Part shown: piece after piece, positions 1 to 7,877 of the stretch
Layout of the letters: each line of letters begins with the position of its first letter
Numbering within the stretch: position 1 is the stretch's first letter
From: an uncultured Oscillospiraceae bacterium
GTDB taxonomy: Bacteria; Bacillota; Clostridia; Oscillospirales; Oscillospiraceae
Direction of reading: 5' to 3'
DNA: 48,681 nucleotides
NCBI GenBank assembly: GCA_910584285.1
Contig: CAJTYK010000012.1
Coordinates: 1-48,681 of the forward strand
The notes under the pieces: generated by a model
Seen by the model: only the letters and a program-made list of their open reading frames with translations
Database searches by the model: none
What the model was told of the DNA's origin: nothing
Program-made: the position numbers and the translations under genes

Positions 1-430
1 TCTGGCCCGCCCGGGTGCAGGAGGTCTGGAAGGTGTAGCCGATGACCCAGACGAAGTACACCGCCACAAAGGCCACGTAACGCAGGGGCATCATGCTCTC
101 AGGGATGAACGGCAGCAGCACATACAGCGCGATGACGCTCACCGCCATGACGGCGCTGCCCAGGATCATAAAGGGGCGGAATTTGCCGATTTTGGTGCTG
201 GTGCGGTCCATCATGGCGCCGATGATGGGGTCGGTGACGGCGTCGCACACCCGCATCACGGTGACCATGATGGAGGCGAACATACCCAGCTTCAAAATGC
301 TGGAGCCGAACTGGGCCACATAGGACAGGATCAGGACAAAATAGACGTTGGTTGCGCCGTTGTTCAGTGGGAACAGCATTAACTGATACGGCTTTGCACG
401 GTTCAGCGTAGTATTGGGCTCTTGGCTCAT
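1..430 (-). CDS. GPH-family sugar:cation symporter, N-terminal part (cut by window edge)
   Basis: The first 143 residues of a major-facilitator sugar transporter of the glycoside-pentoside-hexuronide (MelB/UidB-like) family; the rest lies left of the window. Visible are a hydrophobic first helix, then the family signature DAVTDPIIGAMMDRT followed by GKFRPFMILG (the conserved Asp pair and the loop-2 Gly-Arg-Pro motif), and at least three further membrane segments. The ATG at 430 is preceded by an AGGAGG site about 10 bases upstream. It is the last visible gene of the long minus-strand glycosidase run and probably imports the sugars or small glycosides released by the upstream enzymes. The substrate cannot be read from this fragment. 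Confidence 0.9.
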   Translation of the reverse strand, partial: MSQEPNTTLNRAKPYQLMLFPLNNGATNVYFVLILSYVAQFGSSILKLGMFASIMVTVMRVCDAVTDPIIGAMMDRTSTKIGKFRPFMILGSAVMAVSVIALYVLLPFIPESMMPLRYVAFVAVYFVWVIGYTFQTSCTRAGQ

Positions 431-451
431 TGCGTTTTCTCCTCCTCTTTC

Positions 452-2383
452 TTACACCCAGTTGGCGCTGTTGGAACTTTTCCCGTGGAGCCGATAGGCC
501 GGGTTGGGTGCGCTGACCCGGCGGATGGCGCACTGGTCGGTGCAGTTGCCGGCCACGGCCTTCAGCTCCGCGTTGCCCTCCAGGGGGACTTTAAATTCAA
601 ACACCCTTTTCCCGGTCTTTTCCTCCACCAGCTTGCCGTTGACGTACAGCGCCACTTTGCTCTGATTGGAATACACTTTGACCTTGGTGACCGCCTCGGG
701 CCGGTCTACATACCGGCTACCGCAGATGTGGACGAAGGGTTCATCGCTCCACCAGGCTTTGTAGAGGTAGAAGCTATCTTTTTTCGTCTTGCGGTCAAAG
801 GTCACCAGGCCCTTGTGGTTCATCCCCGGCTCGCCTCCCTGGTCTCGGGCGTCGGCGGCAAAGTCGAACATATTCCAGACGTGGGTTGCCCAGAGGAAGG
901 GACGGTGCTCAAAGCAGCGCAGCATATACTCGTGGTAGACGCACTGGTATTCCTCAGTATGGTCGCCCCGGCGGGGCTTGGAGGAATGCAGGTTGGGCAT
1001 TGCCTCACAGCCGTACTCGGAGTAGCCCAGCGGCCTGTCCGGGTAGCATTTGTGGAAGAAGTCGATCCACAGGTCGTTGAGGAACAGCCCCGGTACATAC
1101 CACCCCAGGTACAGGTTCCAGCTCACCACATCGGTGATGTGGGCGGTCTTGTTGAACGGCCCGCACATGGCGTAGCAGGCCAGGGTGGTGAGCCGGGTGG
1201 GATCCAGCTGGTGGTACAGGTCGTTGAGCACCCGGTGGTTATCCAGCATATCCGCCTTGTCCTTGGTGGAAATGGTGATCTCGTTGGACACCCCCCAGAC
1301 GACGATAGACGGGTGGTTGTAGTTCTGGATCACCAGCTCCTTGGCCTGGGAGATGCTGTTGGCCCGGCCATTGGGCATATGCTCGGAGATATAGGGGATC
1401 TCCGCCCACACCACCATGCCGTACTGGTCGCAGAGGTCGTAGAAATACTGATCGTGCTGGTAGTGTGCCAGGCGGATGGTGTTGGCCCCCATCTCCCGGA
1501 TCAGCTCCATGTCGGCGTCATGGTGCTGCTTTGTGATGGCGTTGCCGATCCCCTTCCAGTCCTGGTGGCGGCTGACGCCCCGCAGGGGATAGCTGCGCCC
1601 GTTGAGAAAGAACCCCTCTCTGGGATCTACCCGAAAGTCCCGCACACCAAAACGGGCGCTGATCTGATCTACCGTTTTATCCCCTATGGTGAGGGTTGCC
1701 ACTACAGTGTAAAGATAAGGATCCCTTATCCCATCCCATAGATGTACATCAGGCAAATCCAGCTTGCCGCTGTCCGCATCAATAGCAGCGGCCTCTTTCC
1801 CCGCCCCATCCAGAATGGAGATATGCACCTGGCCGTCTTCGCAGTTCCTCCAGGTTTTTACCTGCACCTCGCCCTTGCTGTAGTTTTCGACGGGCTTGGC
1901 CGTGACCATGATGCCCAGCCCACCCAGGTAATCCAAGTCGAAGTGACATTTGTTGACCACAATTAACGAGGCATCCCGGTAAATGCCGCCGTAGAAGGTG
2001 AAATCCGCTTTCTGGGGGTACACCCGATCGTTGATGCCGTTATCCACGTGGACCATCAGGACATTGCTGTCTGAGATGAATTCTGTGACATCCCATCGAA
2101 AGGTAGAATAACCGCCGTTGTGTATCCCAACAAACGTCCCGTTCAGTTCTACCTTGGCCGACGCGTTTACCCCCTGGAATTCCAGGTATACCCGCTGCTC
2201 CGCGGTGAACTCCGGCTTGGAAAAGGTTCTGCAATAGATGCACGTTCCTCGCCAATAGTCGTTCCCGCCATCCTGGCCATCGATGCTGTTCCAGGTATGG
2301 GGCAGATTCACACGCTGTGTCCCGCCGCTTGGCCCGGTGAAGCTCCAGCCTTCATTGATATTGATCCGTGTTCGCAGTTTCAT
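452..2383 (-). CDS. Glycoside hydrolase family 2 (beta-galactosidase/beta-glucuronidase type)
   Basis: 643-residue GH2 enzyme with the usual order: N-terminal jelly-roll sugar-binding domain (about 15-145), immunoglobulin-like domain (about 150-255), TIM barrel (about 260-545), and a short C-terminal beta-domain. The acid/base motif WGVSNE places the proton donor near Glu368, and GYSEYG places the nucleophile near Glu456. There is no signal peptide, so it is predicted cytoplasmic, acting on material brought in by the adjacent GPH symporter. The ATG at 2383 is chosen because AGGTGAGG lies just upstream; a GTG three codons earlier is possible. Substrate specificity (beta-galactoside, glucuronide or other) is not resolved. 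Confidence 0.92.
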   Translation of the reverse strand: MKLRTRININEGWSFTGPSGGTQRVNLPHTWNSIDGQDGGNDYWRGTCIYCRTFSKPEFTAEQRVYLEFQGVNASAKVELNGTFVGIHNGGYSTFRWDVTEFISDSNVLMVHVDNGINDRVYPQKADFTFYGGIYRDASLIVVNKCHFDLDYLGGLGIMVTAKPVENYSKGEVQVKTWRNCEDGQVHISILDGAGKEAAAIDADSGKLDLPDVHLWDGIRDPYLYTVVATLTIGDKTVDQISARFGVRDFRVDPREGFFLNGRSYPLRGVSRHQDWKGIGNAITKQHHDADMELIREMGANTIRLAHYQHDQYFYDLCDQYGMVVWAEIPYISEHMPNGRANSISQAKELVIQNYNHPSIVVWGVSNEITISTKDKADMLDNHRVLNDLYHQLDPTRLTTLACYAMCGPFNKTAHITDVVSWNLYLGWYVPGLFLNDLWIDFFHKCYPDRPLGYSEYGCEAMPNLHSSKPRRGDHTEEYQCVYHEYMLRCFEHRPFLWATHVWNMFDFAADARDQGGEPGMNHKGLVTFDRKTKKDSFYLYKAWWSDEPFVHICGSRYVDRPEAVTKVKVYSNQSKVALYVNGKLVEEKTGKRVFEFKVPLEGNAELKAVAGNCTDQCAIRRVSAPNPAYRLHGKSSNSANWV

Positions 2384-2396
2384 TTGCCTCACCTAC

Positions 2397-3245
2397 TCAA
2401 ATGTATTTCTCCAAAAAGCCAGCGCTGCGCTGAAAGCTTTTGACCGGCGATTTGTCCACCCAGTTGCGGTGGCTCTCCAGAATCACAGCCTCCACAGGCA
2501 CAGACTTGGCCTGCTCTACCAGGGGCAGCAAATCCATATTTCCATAGCCCAGCTCCATGCTGTCGCTTTTCAGGATGGGGGTCATGGCCGGCCCGGACAA
2601 CCGCGTCCCGCGGTCGTTGATGTGCCACAGCTTCATGCGCTCATCCAGCCGCTCCATCCAGGACAGGGCGTTGGCGCCCCCCTCCGTAAACCAGTAACTG
2701 TCGAACTCAAAGCCCACCGCCGCCGGGTCGGTCTCGGACAGCAGGAGGTCGTAGGCCCGCTGCTCCCGGTTTACCCACTGCAATTCGCAGTTGTGGTTGT
2801 GATACAGCAGGCTGACACCCTCCCGGGCCAGGGCTTCCCCGGCCCGGTTCAGGCGGGCGGCAAGCTCTCTGACCGCCCTTTCGTCGCCGTAGGGGAAGCG
2901 GTACATCCCTGTGATCACCGCATACTTCGCCCCCAGTGCCTTGACCTCGGCGGCGATGGCCGGACTGTCGCGTTCTACGCTGTCAAGATCCGTGTGCAGG
3001 CTGATTACCTGGAGCCCGGATTCCTTTACCAGCCGGGGCCAGTCCAGCCTGCCGCCTCCGCCCACAGGCATACCGGCTGCTTTGGTGATGAGGCGGACTA
3101 AAAGGCCGCTGGGGTGGATCATAAAGCTGCACAGCTCGATCCCATCGTACCCGGCATCCTTCATTTTTTGCAGCGTGTCCCGGGCCTGGGCCTCGTTATT
3201 CAGCACCGTGCCCAGCATGAACTGCTGGACTGCTTTGATCGGCAT
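2397..3245 (-). CDS. Sugar phosphate isomerase/epimerase-like TIM-barrel protein
   Basis: 282-residue protein of the xylose-isomerase-like/AP-endonuclease-2 TIM-barrel superfamily. Recognisable pieces are DAGYDGIEL near the N-terminus, LLYHNHNCEL (metal-site His region), GFEFDSYWF and the late metal-site stretch LWHINDRG. Members convert or epimerise sugars and inositols with a divalent metal; some act on 3-keto-glycosides. The start at 3245 has GGGAGGG upstream. It sits 13 bases before the GH2 gene in the same direction, so it probably works on a product of the same pathway. The precise reaction is unknown. Confidence 0.85.
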   Translation of the reverse strand: MPIKAVQQFMLGTVLNNEAQARDTLQKMKDAGYDGIELCSFMIHPSGLLVRLITKAAGMPVGGGGRLDWPRLVKESGLQVISLHTDLDSVERDSPAIAAEVKALGAKYAVITGMYRFPYGDERAVRELAARLNRAGEALAREGVSLLYHNHNCELQWVNREQRAYDLLLSETDPAAVGFEFDSYWFTEGGANALSWMERLDERMKLWHINDRGTRLSGPAMTPILKSDSMELGYGNMDLLPLVEQAKSVPVEAVILESHRNWVDKSPVKSFQRSAGFLEKYI

Positions 3246-3270
3246 GGATGTTTCCCTCCCTTTTACATTT

Positions 3271-4311
3271 TTAAAGCCCCGACAGCGCTTCTTCAAATTT
3301 TGGCAGCCACCACTCCCGATAGCCGGCCTTTGTCGGATGGATGTCGTCCGCCATATAGAGCGCCCGTTCTTCCTCGCTGATGTCGTTGAACGCCTGGTCA
3401 CGATACAGGTCAATGATGGTCACGCCCCATTTTTCCGCGAGCTCCTCCAGCGCCTGCACCATCGTTTCATAGTTTTCGTCATCCATGGGCGGGTTGGTGT
3501 AGAAATACACGGGGCAGTCCCATGTGCCTTTGGCCGTGGCGATGATGTACTCCATTGCCCCAAAGGTGGTGGCGGTGTCAAAGGCGGCGGCATCACGCAC
3601 ATCCGCCGGCGTCATAGCGCCAAAACCATCAGGGAAACCCTTATCGTTTGTGGACAGCTGGCAGATGAATGCGTCCACATGGCCTGCCCTTTCATCAGAG
3701 GCCAGATACTGATCCAGACGGCTTACGTAGCTGCTGTTGGCCCGATCCGCCAGCGTGGTGCCGGACACGGCCTCCTTGATACACTGGGCTCCATGCTTTT
3801 TGGCCAGGAAGTCGGCCATAGATTCCTGACCGGAGCTGGCCCCTTCTGTGACAGAGGAGCCCAGCCAGAAGATGACCTTTCCCGCCAGGGGGCTGCCGGC
3901 GGTCTCCGGTGTGCCAGCGACAGAGTATTCCTCCCGGTTTCCCTTCAGCGTGACCTTGATGTTCTGCTCCACGGTTTCCCCTCCATAGACAAATTTAGCA
4001 AACAGGGACGTCCGCGTCAGCGGTTGGTCTACGATGATCCCCTCATAGGCCACGTTTTCCAGCATTGAGCCGTCTTTCAACTTGGCGTTGATGACAACCC
4101 CGGCCGGATCAAAGGTCTCGCCCTCCTCATACTCCAGCTTCTCCGGCAGCTGCGCGATGGAGAGCTTCCACACAGCGGAGGGTTCTGAAGAAACTTCGCC
4201 CGGCGAATCGCTGGCAGAATCCCCTTGACGGTCAGGGGGTCTGTCCGCACAGGCGCTCAGGACAAGGAGAAGCCCAAGCGCCACCGAGATCATAAAGATT
4301 TTTTGGCCCAT
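3271..4311 (-). CDS. SGNH/GDSL-type esterase lipoprotein
   Basis: 346-residue predicted lipoprotein: a hydrophobic signal ending in the lipobox LSAC (Cys21), a Ser/Asp-rich linker, a small immunoglobulin-like repeat domain (about 45-125, with YEEGETFDPAGV), then an SGNH hydrolase domain. The block-I serine lies in WLGSSVTEG (about Ser153), an STND stretch follows, and the Asp/His pair is in DDIHPTKAGY. It likely removes acyl groups from plant glycans or glycosides at the cell surface before glycosidases act. ATG at 4311 is preferred over a GTG at 4320, because GGGAG lies 8 bases before the ATG. Confidence 0.85.
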   Translation of the reverse strand: MGQKIFMISVALGLLLVLSACADRPPDRQGDSASDSPGEVSSEPSAVWKLSIAQLPEKLEYEEGETFDPAGVVINAKLKDGSMLENVAYEGIIVDQPLTRTSLFAKFVYGGETVEQNIKVTLKGNREEYSVAGTPETAGSPLAGKVIFWLGSSVTEGASSGQESMADFLAKKHGAQCIKEAVSGTTLADRANSSYVSRLDQYLASDERAGHVDAFICQLSTNDKGFPDGFGAMTPADVRDAAAFDTATTFGAMEYIIATAKGTWDCPVYFYTNPPMDDENYETMVQALEELAEKWGVTIIDLYRDQAFNDISEEERALYMADDIHPTKAGYREWWLPKFEEALSGL

Positions 4312-4329
4312 TTCGGTCACTCCCTTATT

Positions 4330-4770
4330 TCATGTCCTGCCCATTTGATCCGGCAAAGCAGGAAACCACACCAATACCGCGCAGATGTTGCCGTCCCGGT
4401 CTTTGATCGCCAGATTGGTCAGCTCGCTGGTGCGCCCGGTGTCGGAGAGGAACAGATCGGTACCGCTGGTGATACACTCGGCAGTGAGCACATAATCAGA
4501 GGCATCCTTGGAGGAATCGGTAATGTTGATGCCCTTATGATCCCGTTCATCCGCAATAAGCCGGTCGGTGTTTTCCGCATTCAACGGCCCATAGGCGGAG
4601 GGATAGTAATTGGTTTCCCCGCTCACCTCAATGGTTTCGCCGGTGATGCCCAAAAAGCTGTTTACATATCCACTGTAATAAAACGCGGAGCTGGTAAGGC
4701 TCAAAGCGGCAGACAGCAGCAGGGCAAACACCGCGGCCAGTCCCAGCCATTTCTGGTATTTTTTCCTCAT
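4330..4770 (-). pseudogene. Internally deleted GH3 remnant (N-terminal anchor fused to C-terminal catalytic fragment)
   Basis: Open frame of 146 residues that reads as two ends of a GH3 enzyme joined with the middle missing. The N-terminal part has a membrane segment followed by GETNYYPSAYG, matching TGDTNYYPSSY near the start of the GH3 enzyme at 12535-15417. Directly afterwards comes GINITDSSKDASDYV, matching GINMTDSSKDSASYM around that enzyme's predicted nucleophile Asp845, and then NLAIKDRDGNI, matching NLLVKDKDGFI. About 700 residues are missing, including all of the alpha/beta domain and most of the barrel, and the C-terminal anchor is also gone. The frame is intact and keeps an AGGAGG site before 4770, so a short membrane protein may still be made, but it cannot be a working glycosidase. 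Confidence 0.75.
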
Positions 4771-4792
4771 GACGCGCCTCCTGAGATGTTTT

Positions 4793-4827
4793 CGGGCCGC
4801 AGCCACAGTTCGTGGAACTGCGGCCCG
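4793..4827. other. Intergenic hairpin between GH3 genes
   Basis: Perfect 10-bp inverted repeat CGGGCCGCAG / CTGCGGCCCG with a 15-base loop, between the GH3 gene ending at 4843 and the remnant starting at 4770. No T-run follows on either strand, so it is more likely an mRNA-stabilising or processing hairpin than a terminator. Confidence 0.6.
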
Positions 4828-4842
4828 CTGAATTATTGCAGA

Positions 4843-7800
4843 TCAGCCGCTTTTCGCCGCTTTTTTACTGCGCACCGCCATGAACGCGCTGCCTGCGGTG
4901 AGCAGGGCGCACACGCCGGTGGCGGCGTACAGCGCAATCCGCCACAAGGGAGTCACACTGACAACGGTAGCGTTGCCCATGTTCATGGCGTTGGTCCGGG
5001 TGATGCTGAACACCACGTTCTTGGCCGCGTTGTGGACTGCCGCGGCAATGGCCGGATCATTGCCGGTTCCGTCCAGGGTGCCCATGCCGCCCTTCTGGCC
5101 GCACCAGTAGTCCTGCCCGGCCAGCACACCCAGCCGGTAGTCCATCCACTTGGCGTTGATGGCCATGTCGGTGATGGCGGAGCCCTCCATGCCCCATTCG
5201 TCCCGGAGCACGCCGGTCATGAGACCATGGTGGGAACCGGACCACACCACGCCGATGCGGTTGAAGGAGCTCATGACGTTGGAAGCGCCGCCCCGGACCG
5301 CGCCCTCAAAGCTCTCCAGGTACAGCTCCCGGATGGACTGCTCGTTGGCCCACACGGAGATCCCATACCGGCCCTGCTCCTGGTCGTTGAGGGCAAAGTG
5401 CTTCACAAAGGCCAGCATTCCCCGGTCATGGAGGCCCTGGACCTGGGCGGCCGCGATTTCGCCGGACAGCCAGCCGTCCTCGGAGTAATACTCATTGTGC
5501 CGGCCCAGATAGGGGCTTCGGTGTATATTCACGCCGGGGGCATAAATACCGGCTACGGCGGCTGCGTTGTCCCCGGACTGGGCGTGGAGCATATCCTCGC
5601 CCATGCACTTGCCCACCTCCTGGATCAGCTCCCGGTTATAGGTGGCCGCCATCACATCCTCGGAGGTAAAGGCCATGCCGTTGGCCCCGCCCACGATGCT
5701 CTTGGTGAAGCCGGTGGGGCCGTCAAATTCCTGGGTGGCGGGCAGGTTGATGGCCGGGAGCACCTGGGTCTGATAGGAGCCGTTATAGATCAGGTTCAGC
5801 ATATCTTCGTAGGAGAGCTGGCCGATCAGCTCATCCCAGGCGGGATCGTCATAGCCCTTTTCCACAAAGTCGATGGCGTTGAGGGAGCCGCCCGTCCCGG
5901 CGGCGGGAGCCTGGCTCACACCGGACCAGTAGAGCTGCTTGTACCGCTCCACCAGGGCGTCCCTGCCGGCATCCTCATGGGTCAGGCCGTCGTCCCACAT
6001 GGCATCTGTGGCCCGCAGGCTCACAGCGGCCTGGGGGAAGGTTCCGGCCCAGTCGCTGCGGGTGAGGTAAACCACCCGCTGGTCCTCCGCGCCCTCGTAC
6101 TTGTTCAGATCGGCGTTGTCGAACAGGTTGGTGATGGGCTTCCCTGTGGCGGAGGAGACCGCATAGGTGGTGGTATCCAGGGCGGGGTTGTTCCATTTGG
6201 CCGTGAGGGCCGCGTCGCCGGTACCGATCATGCGGGAGACGTCCGCCCCCTTGGCCATCAGGATGTTGTTGACGGCGTTGTGCGCGTCAGTACCCACGGT
6301 GAAGTAGTAGTCCCCGGCGTCCAGGATGTAGGTCTTGGCGGCGTTGGCATCATAGCTGGTCAGATCCTCTTTCAGGACGCGGATGTCAAAGTGCTCGGTC
6401 TCGCCGGCCTTGATCTCCTTCTTGTCAAAGCCGCACAGCTCCACGGCGGCCTTCTCGATCCCGTTCTCCCGGTCATAGTCGGTATAGGGGGACTGGAAGT
6501 AAATCTGCACGGTGTGCTTGCCGTCCATACTGCCGGTGTTGGCCACATCCACCCCCACCTGGAAAGCTTCGCCCTGGTCCTCCACGGTAAAGTTGGAATA
6601 CTCAAAGGTGGTATAGCTCAGGCCGGAGCCAAAGGGGAAGGCCACGTCAGCGCTGTAGTCGTACTCCCCGGCGCTGCCCTGGTTCAGCACGTAGTCCTCA
6701 TACCGGGTCTCGTAGTAGCGGTAGCCCACGTAGATGCCCTCCTGGTACACCACATAGTTCATATTGCACTTTTCAATGCCGGGGGCGGTGTTGTTCTGGG
6801 CAAAGGCCAAATCAAGCTGGGCGGCGTTGGTATAGGGGAACGCGTCGTAGTTCACCATGGCGGGGGAGGAGTGGTTGTCCTTCAGGAAGGTGTCCACAAT
6901 GCGCCCGGAGGGGTTCACCTTGCCCGCCAGGATGTCGGTCACGGCGGGCAGGCCATTGATTCCCAGGTTGCCCGTCCACACCACGGCGTCGATGTCATAC
7001 TCGTCGATGAAGTCCAGCTGAAGGGTGCTGGAGGAGTTGAGCAGGACGATGATCTTTTTGAACACACCCTGATCCTTCAAATCTTTCAGGTTTTGGAGCA
7101 GCTCCATCTCCTCCTTGCACAGCCGGAGATAGTCGCCGCCGGTCATGTAGGGCTCCAGCGCCTCCAGCCCGCTGGGCAGGTCGGCGCCCTCGCCGGAGGA
7201 GCGGGACAGGGTGACCAGGGCGGCGTCGCCATAGTCGGCAAAGGTGGATTTCAGCGCGTCGGTGTACTTCTCCCAGGGCACCTCGTTGATGCGGTATTGG
7301 GAGGGGTCGCCGCCGGACAGGGCCGCGTTTTCCCGCTTATAGCCGCTGGTGACATAGAACTTCCACAGATCGGTGTTTACACACCCCGGCTGGAAGCTGT
7401 CCTCCAGCGCGGAGTACAGGCTGGCGCCCTCACCGGTGGAGACAAAGGCAGAGCCGGTTCCCACCTTCACCGGGTCCACAGAGGACTGGGAGAAGCAGGA
7501 GAACCTGGTGTCAGCGGCCAGGGGGAGGGTATTGTCCCGGTTGAGCAGCACCGAGGCCCCCTCCGCCATCACCTGGCGGCACACGTTCCAGTCGTTGGCC
7601 ACCAGTTCCTCCTCGGAGTCGTAACGGGTCCAGTAGAAGATCTGTGCGTCCGGGTCGGGGATGATGCGCTGGGTCTCGGCGTTCAGCGCCACGTTGATCA
7701 TGGGCGCGAAATAGTTGGTGATGGGGATCGCGGCCACGCAAATCACCGTGAACACGGCGAAAACCGCCATGGGGATCTTCCAAAAGTTCCTCTTTTTCAT
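4843..7800 (-). CDS. Permuted GH3 beta-glycosidase with membrane anchors at both ends (copy 1)
   Basis: 985-residue GH3 enzyme with the permuted order known from Ruminococcus/Butyrivibrio beta-glucosidases: alpha/beta sandwich domain first (about 75-390), fibronectin-III-like domain (about 440-570), and the TIM barrel last (about 660-940). The barrel shows YAPGVNIHRSPYLGRH, KHFALNDQE and the predicted nucleophile Asp878 in SAITDMA. A membrane helix is present near residues 8-32 and another at about 950-975, followed by RSKKAAKSG, so the enzyme body should sit outside the cell, tethered at both ends. The ATG at 7800 has AGGAGG 7 bases upstream. It is exactly as long as its tandem neighbour at 7878-10835 and clearly a duplicate. 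Likely substrates are beta-glucosides or beta-xylosides; this is not resolvable here. Confidence 0.92.
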   Translation of the reverse strand: MKKRNFWKIPMAVFAVFTVICVAAIPITNYFAPMINVALNAETQRIIPDPDAQIFYWTRYDSEEELVANDWNVCRQVMAEGASVLLNRDNTLPLAADTRFSCFSQSSVDPVKVGTGSAFVSTGEGASLYSALEDSFQPGCVNTDLWKFYVTSGYKRENAALSGGDPSQYRINEVPWEKYTDALKSTFADYGDAALVTLSRSSGEGADLPSGLEALEPYMTGGDYLRLCKEEMELLQNLKDLKDQGVFKKIIVLLNSSSTLQLDFIDEYDIDAVVWTGNLGINGLPAVTDILAGKVNPSGRIVDTFLKDNHSSPAMVNYDAFPYTNAAQLDLAFAQNNTAPGIEKCNMNYVVYQEGIYVGYRYYETRYEDYVLNQGSAGEYDYSADVAFPFGSGLSYTTFEYSNFTVEDQGEAFQVGVDVANTGSMDGKHTVQIYFQSPYTDYDRENGIEKAAVELCGFDKKEIKAGETEHFDIRVLKEDLTSYDANAAKTYILDAGDYYFTVGTDAHNAVNNILMAKGADVSRMIGTGDAALTAKWNNPALDTTTYAVSSATGKPITNLFDNADLNKYEGAEDQRVVYLTRSDWAGTFPQAAVSLRATDAMWDDGLTHEDAGRDALVERYKQLYWSGVSQAPAAGTGGSLNAIDFVEKGYDDPAWDELIGQLSYEDMLNLIYNGSYQTQVLPAINLPATQEFDGPTGFTKSIVGGANGMAFTSEDVMAATYNRELIQEVGKCMGEDMLHAQSGDNAAAVAGIYAPGVNIHRSPYLGRHNEYYSEDGWLSGEIAAAQVQGLHDRGMLAFVKHFALNDQEQGRYGISVWANEQSIRELYLESFEGAVRGGASNVMSSFNRIGVVWSGSHHGLMTGVLRDEWGMEGSAITDMAINAKWMDYRLGVLAGQDYWCGQKGGMGTLDGTGNDPAIAAAVHNAAKNVVFSITRTNAMNMGNATVVSVTPLWRIALYAATGVCALLTAGSAFMAVRSKKAAKSG

Positions 7801-7827
7801 AGCTGTCCTCCTGAATGAAAGAAATGT

Positions 7828-7863
7828 GCGGGCCGCGGGCACAGGTCTCAGCCCTCGGCCCGC
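7828..7863. other. Intergenic hairpin between tandem GH3 genes
   Basis: Near-perfect 13-bp inverted repeat (GCGGGCCGCGGGC / GCCCTCGGCCCGC, one mismatch) in the gap between the two 985-residue GH3 genes. No T-run follows. It resembles the hairpin at 4793-4827 and may stabilise or separate the mRNA segments. Confidence 0.6.
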
Positions 7864-7877
7864 CGGATTGCGGTAGA

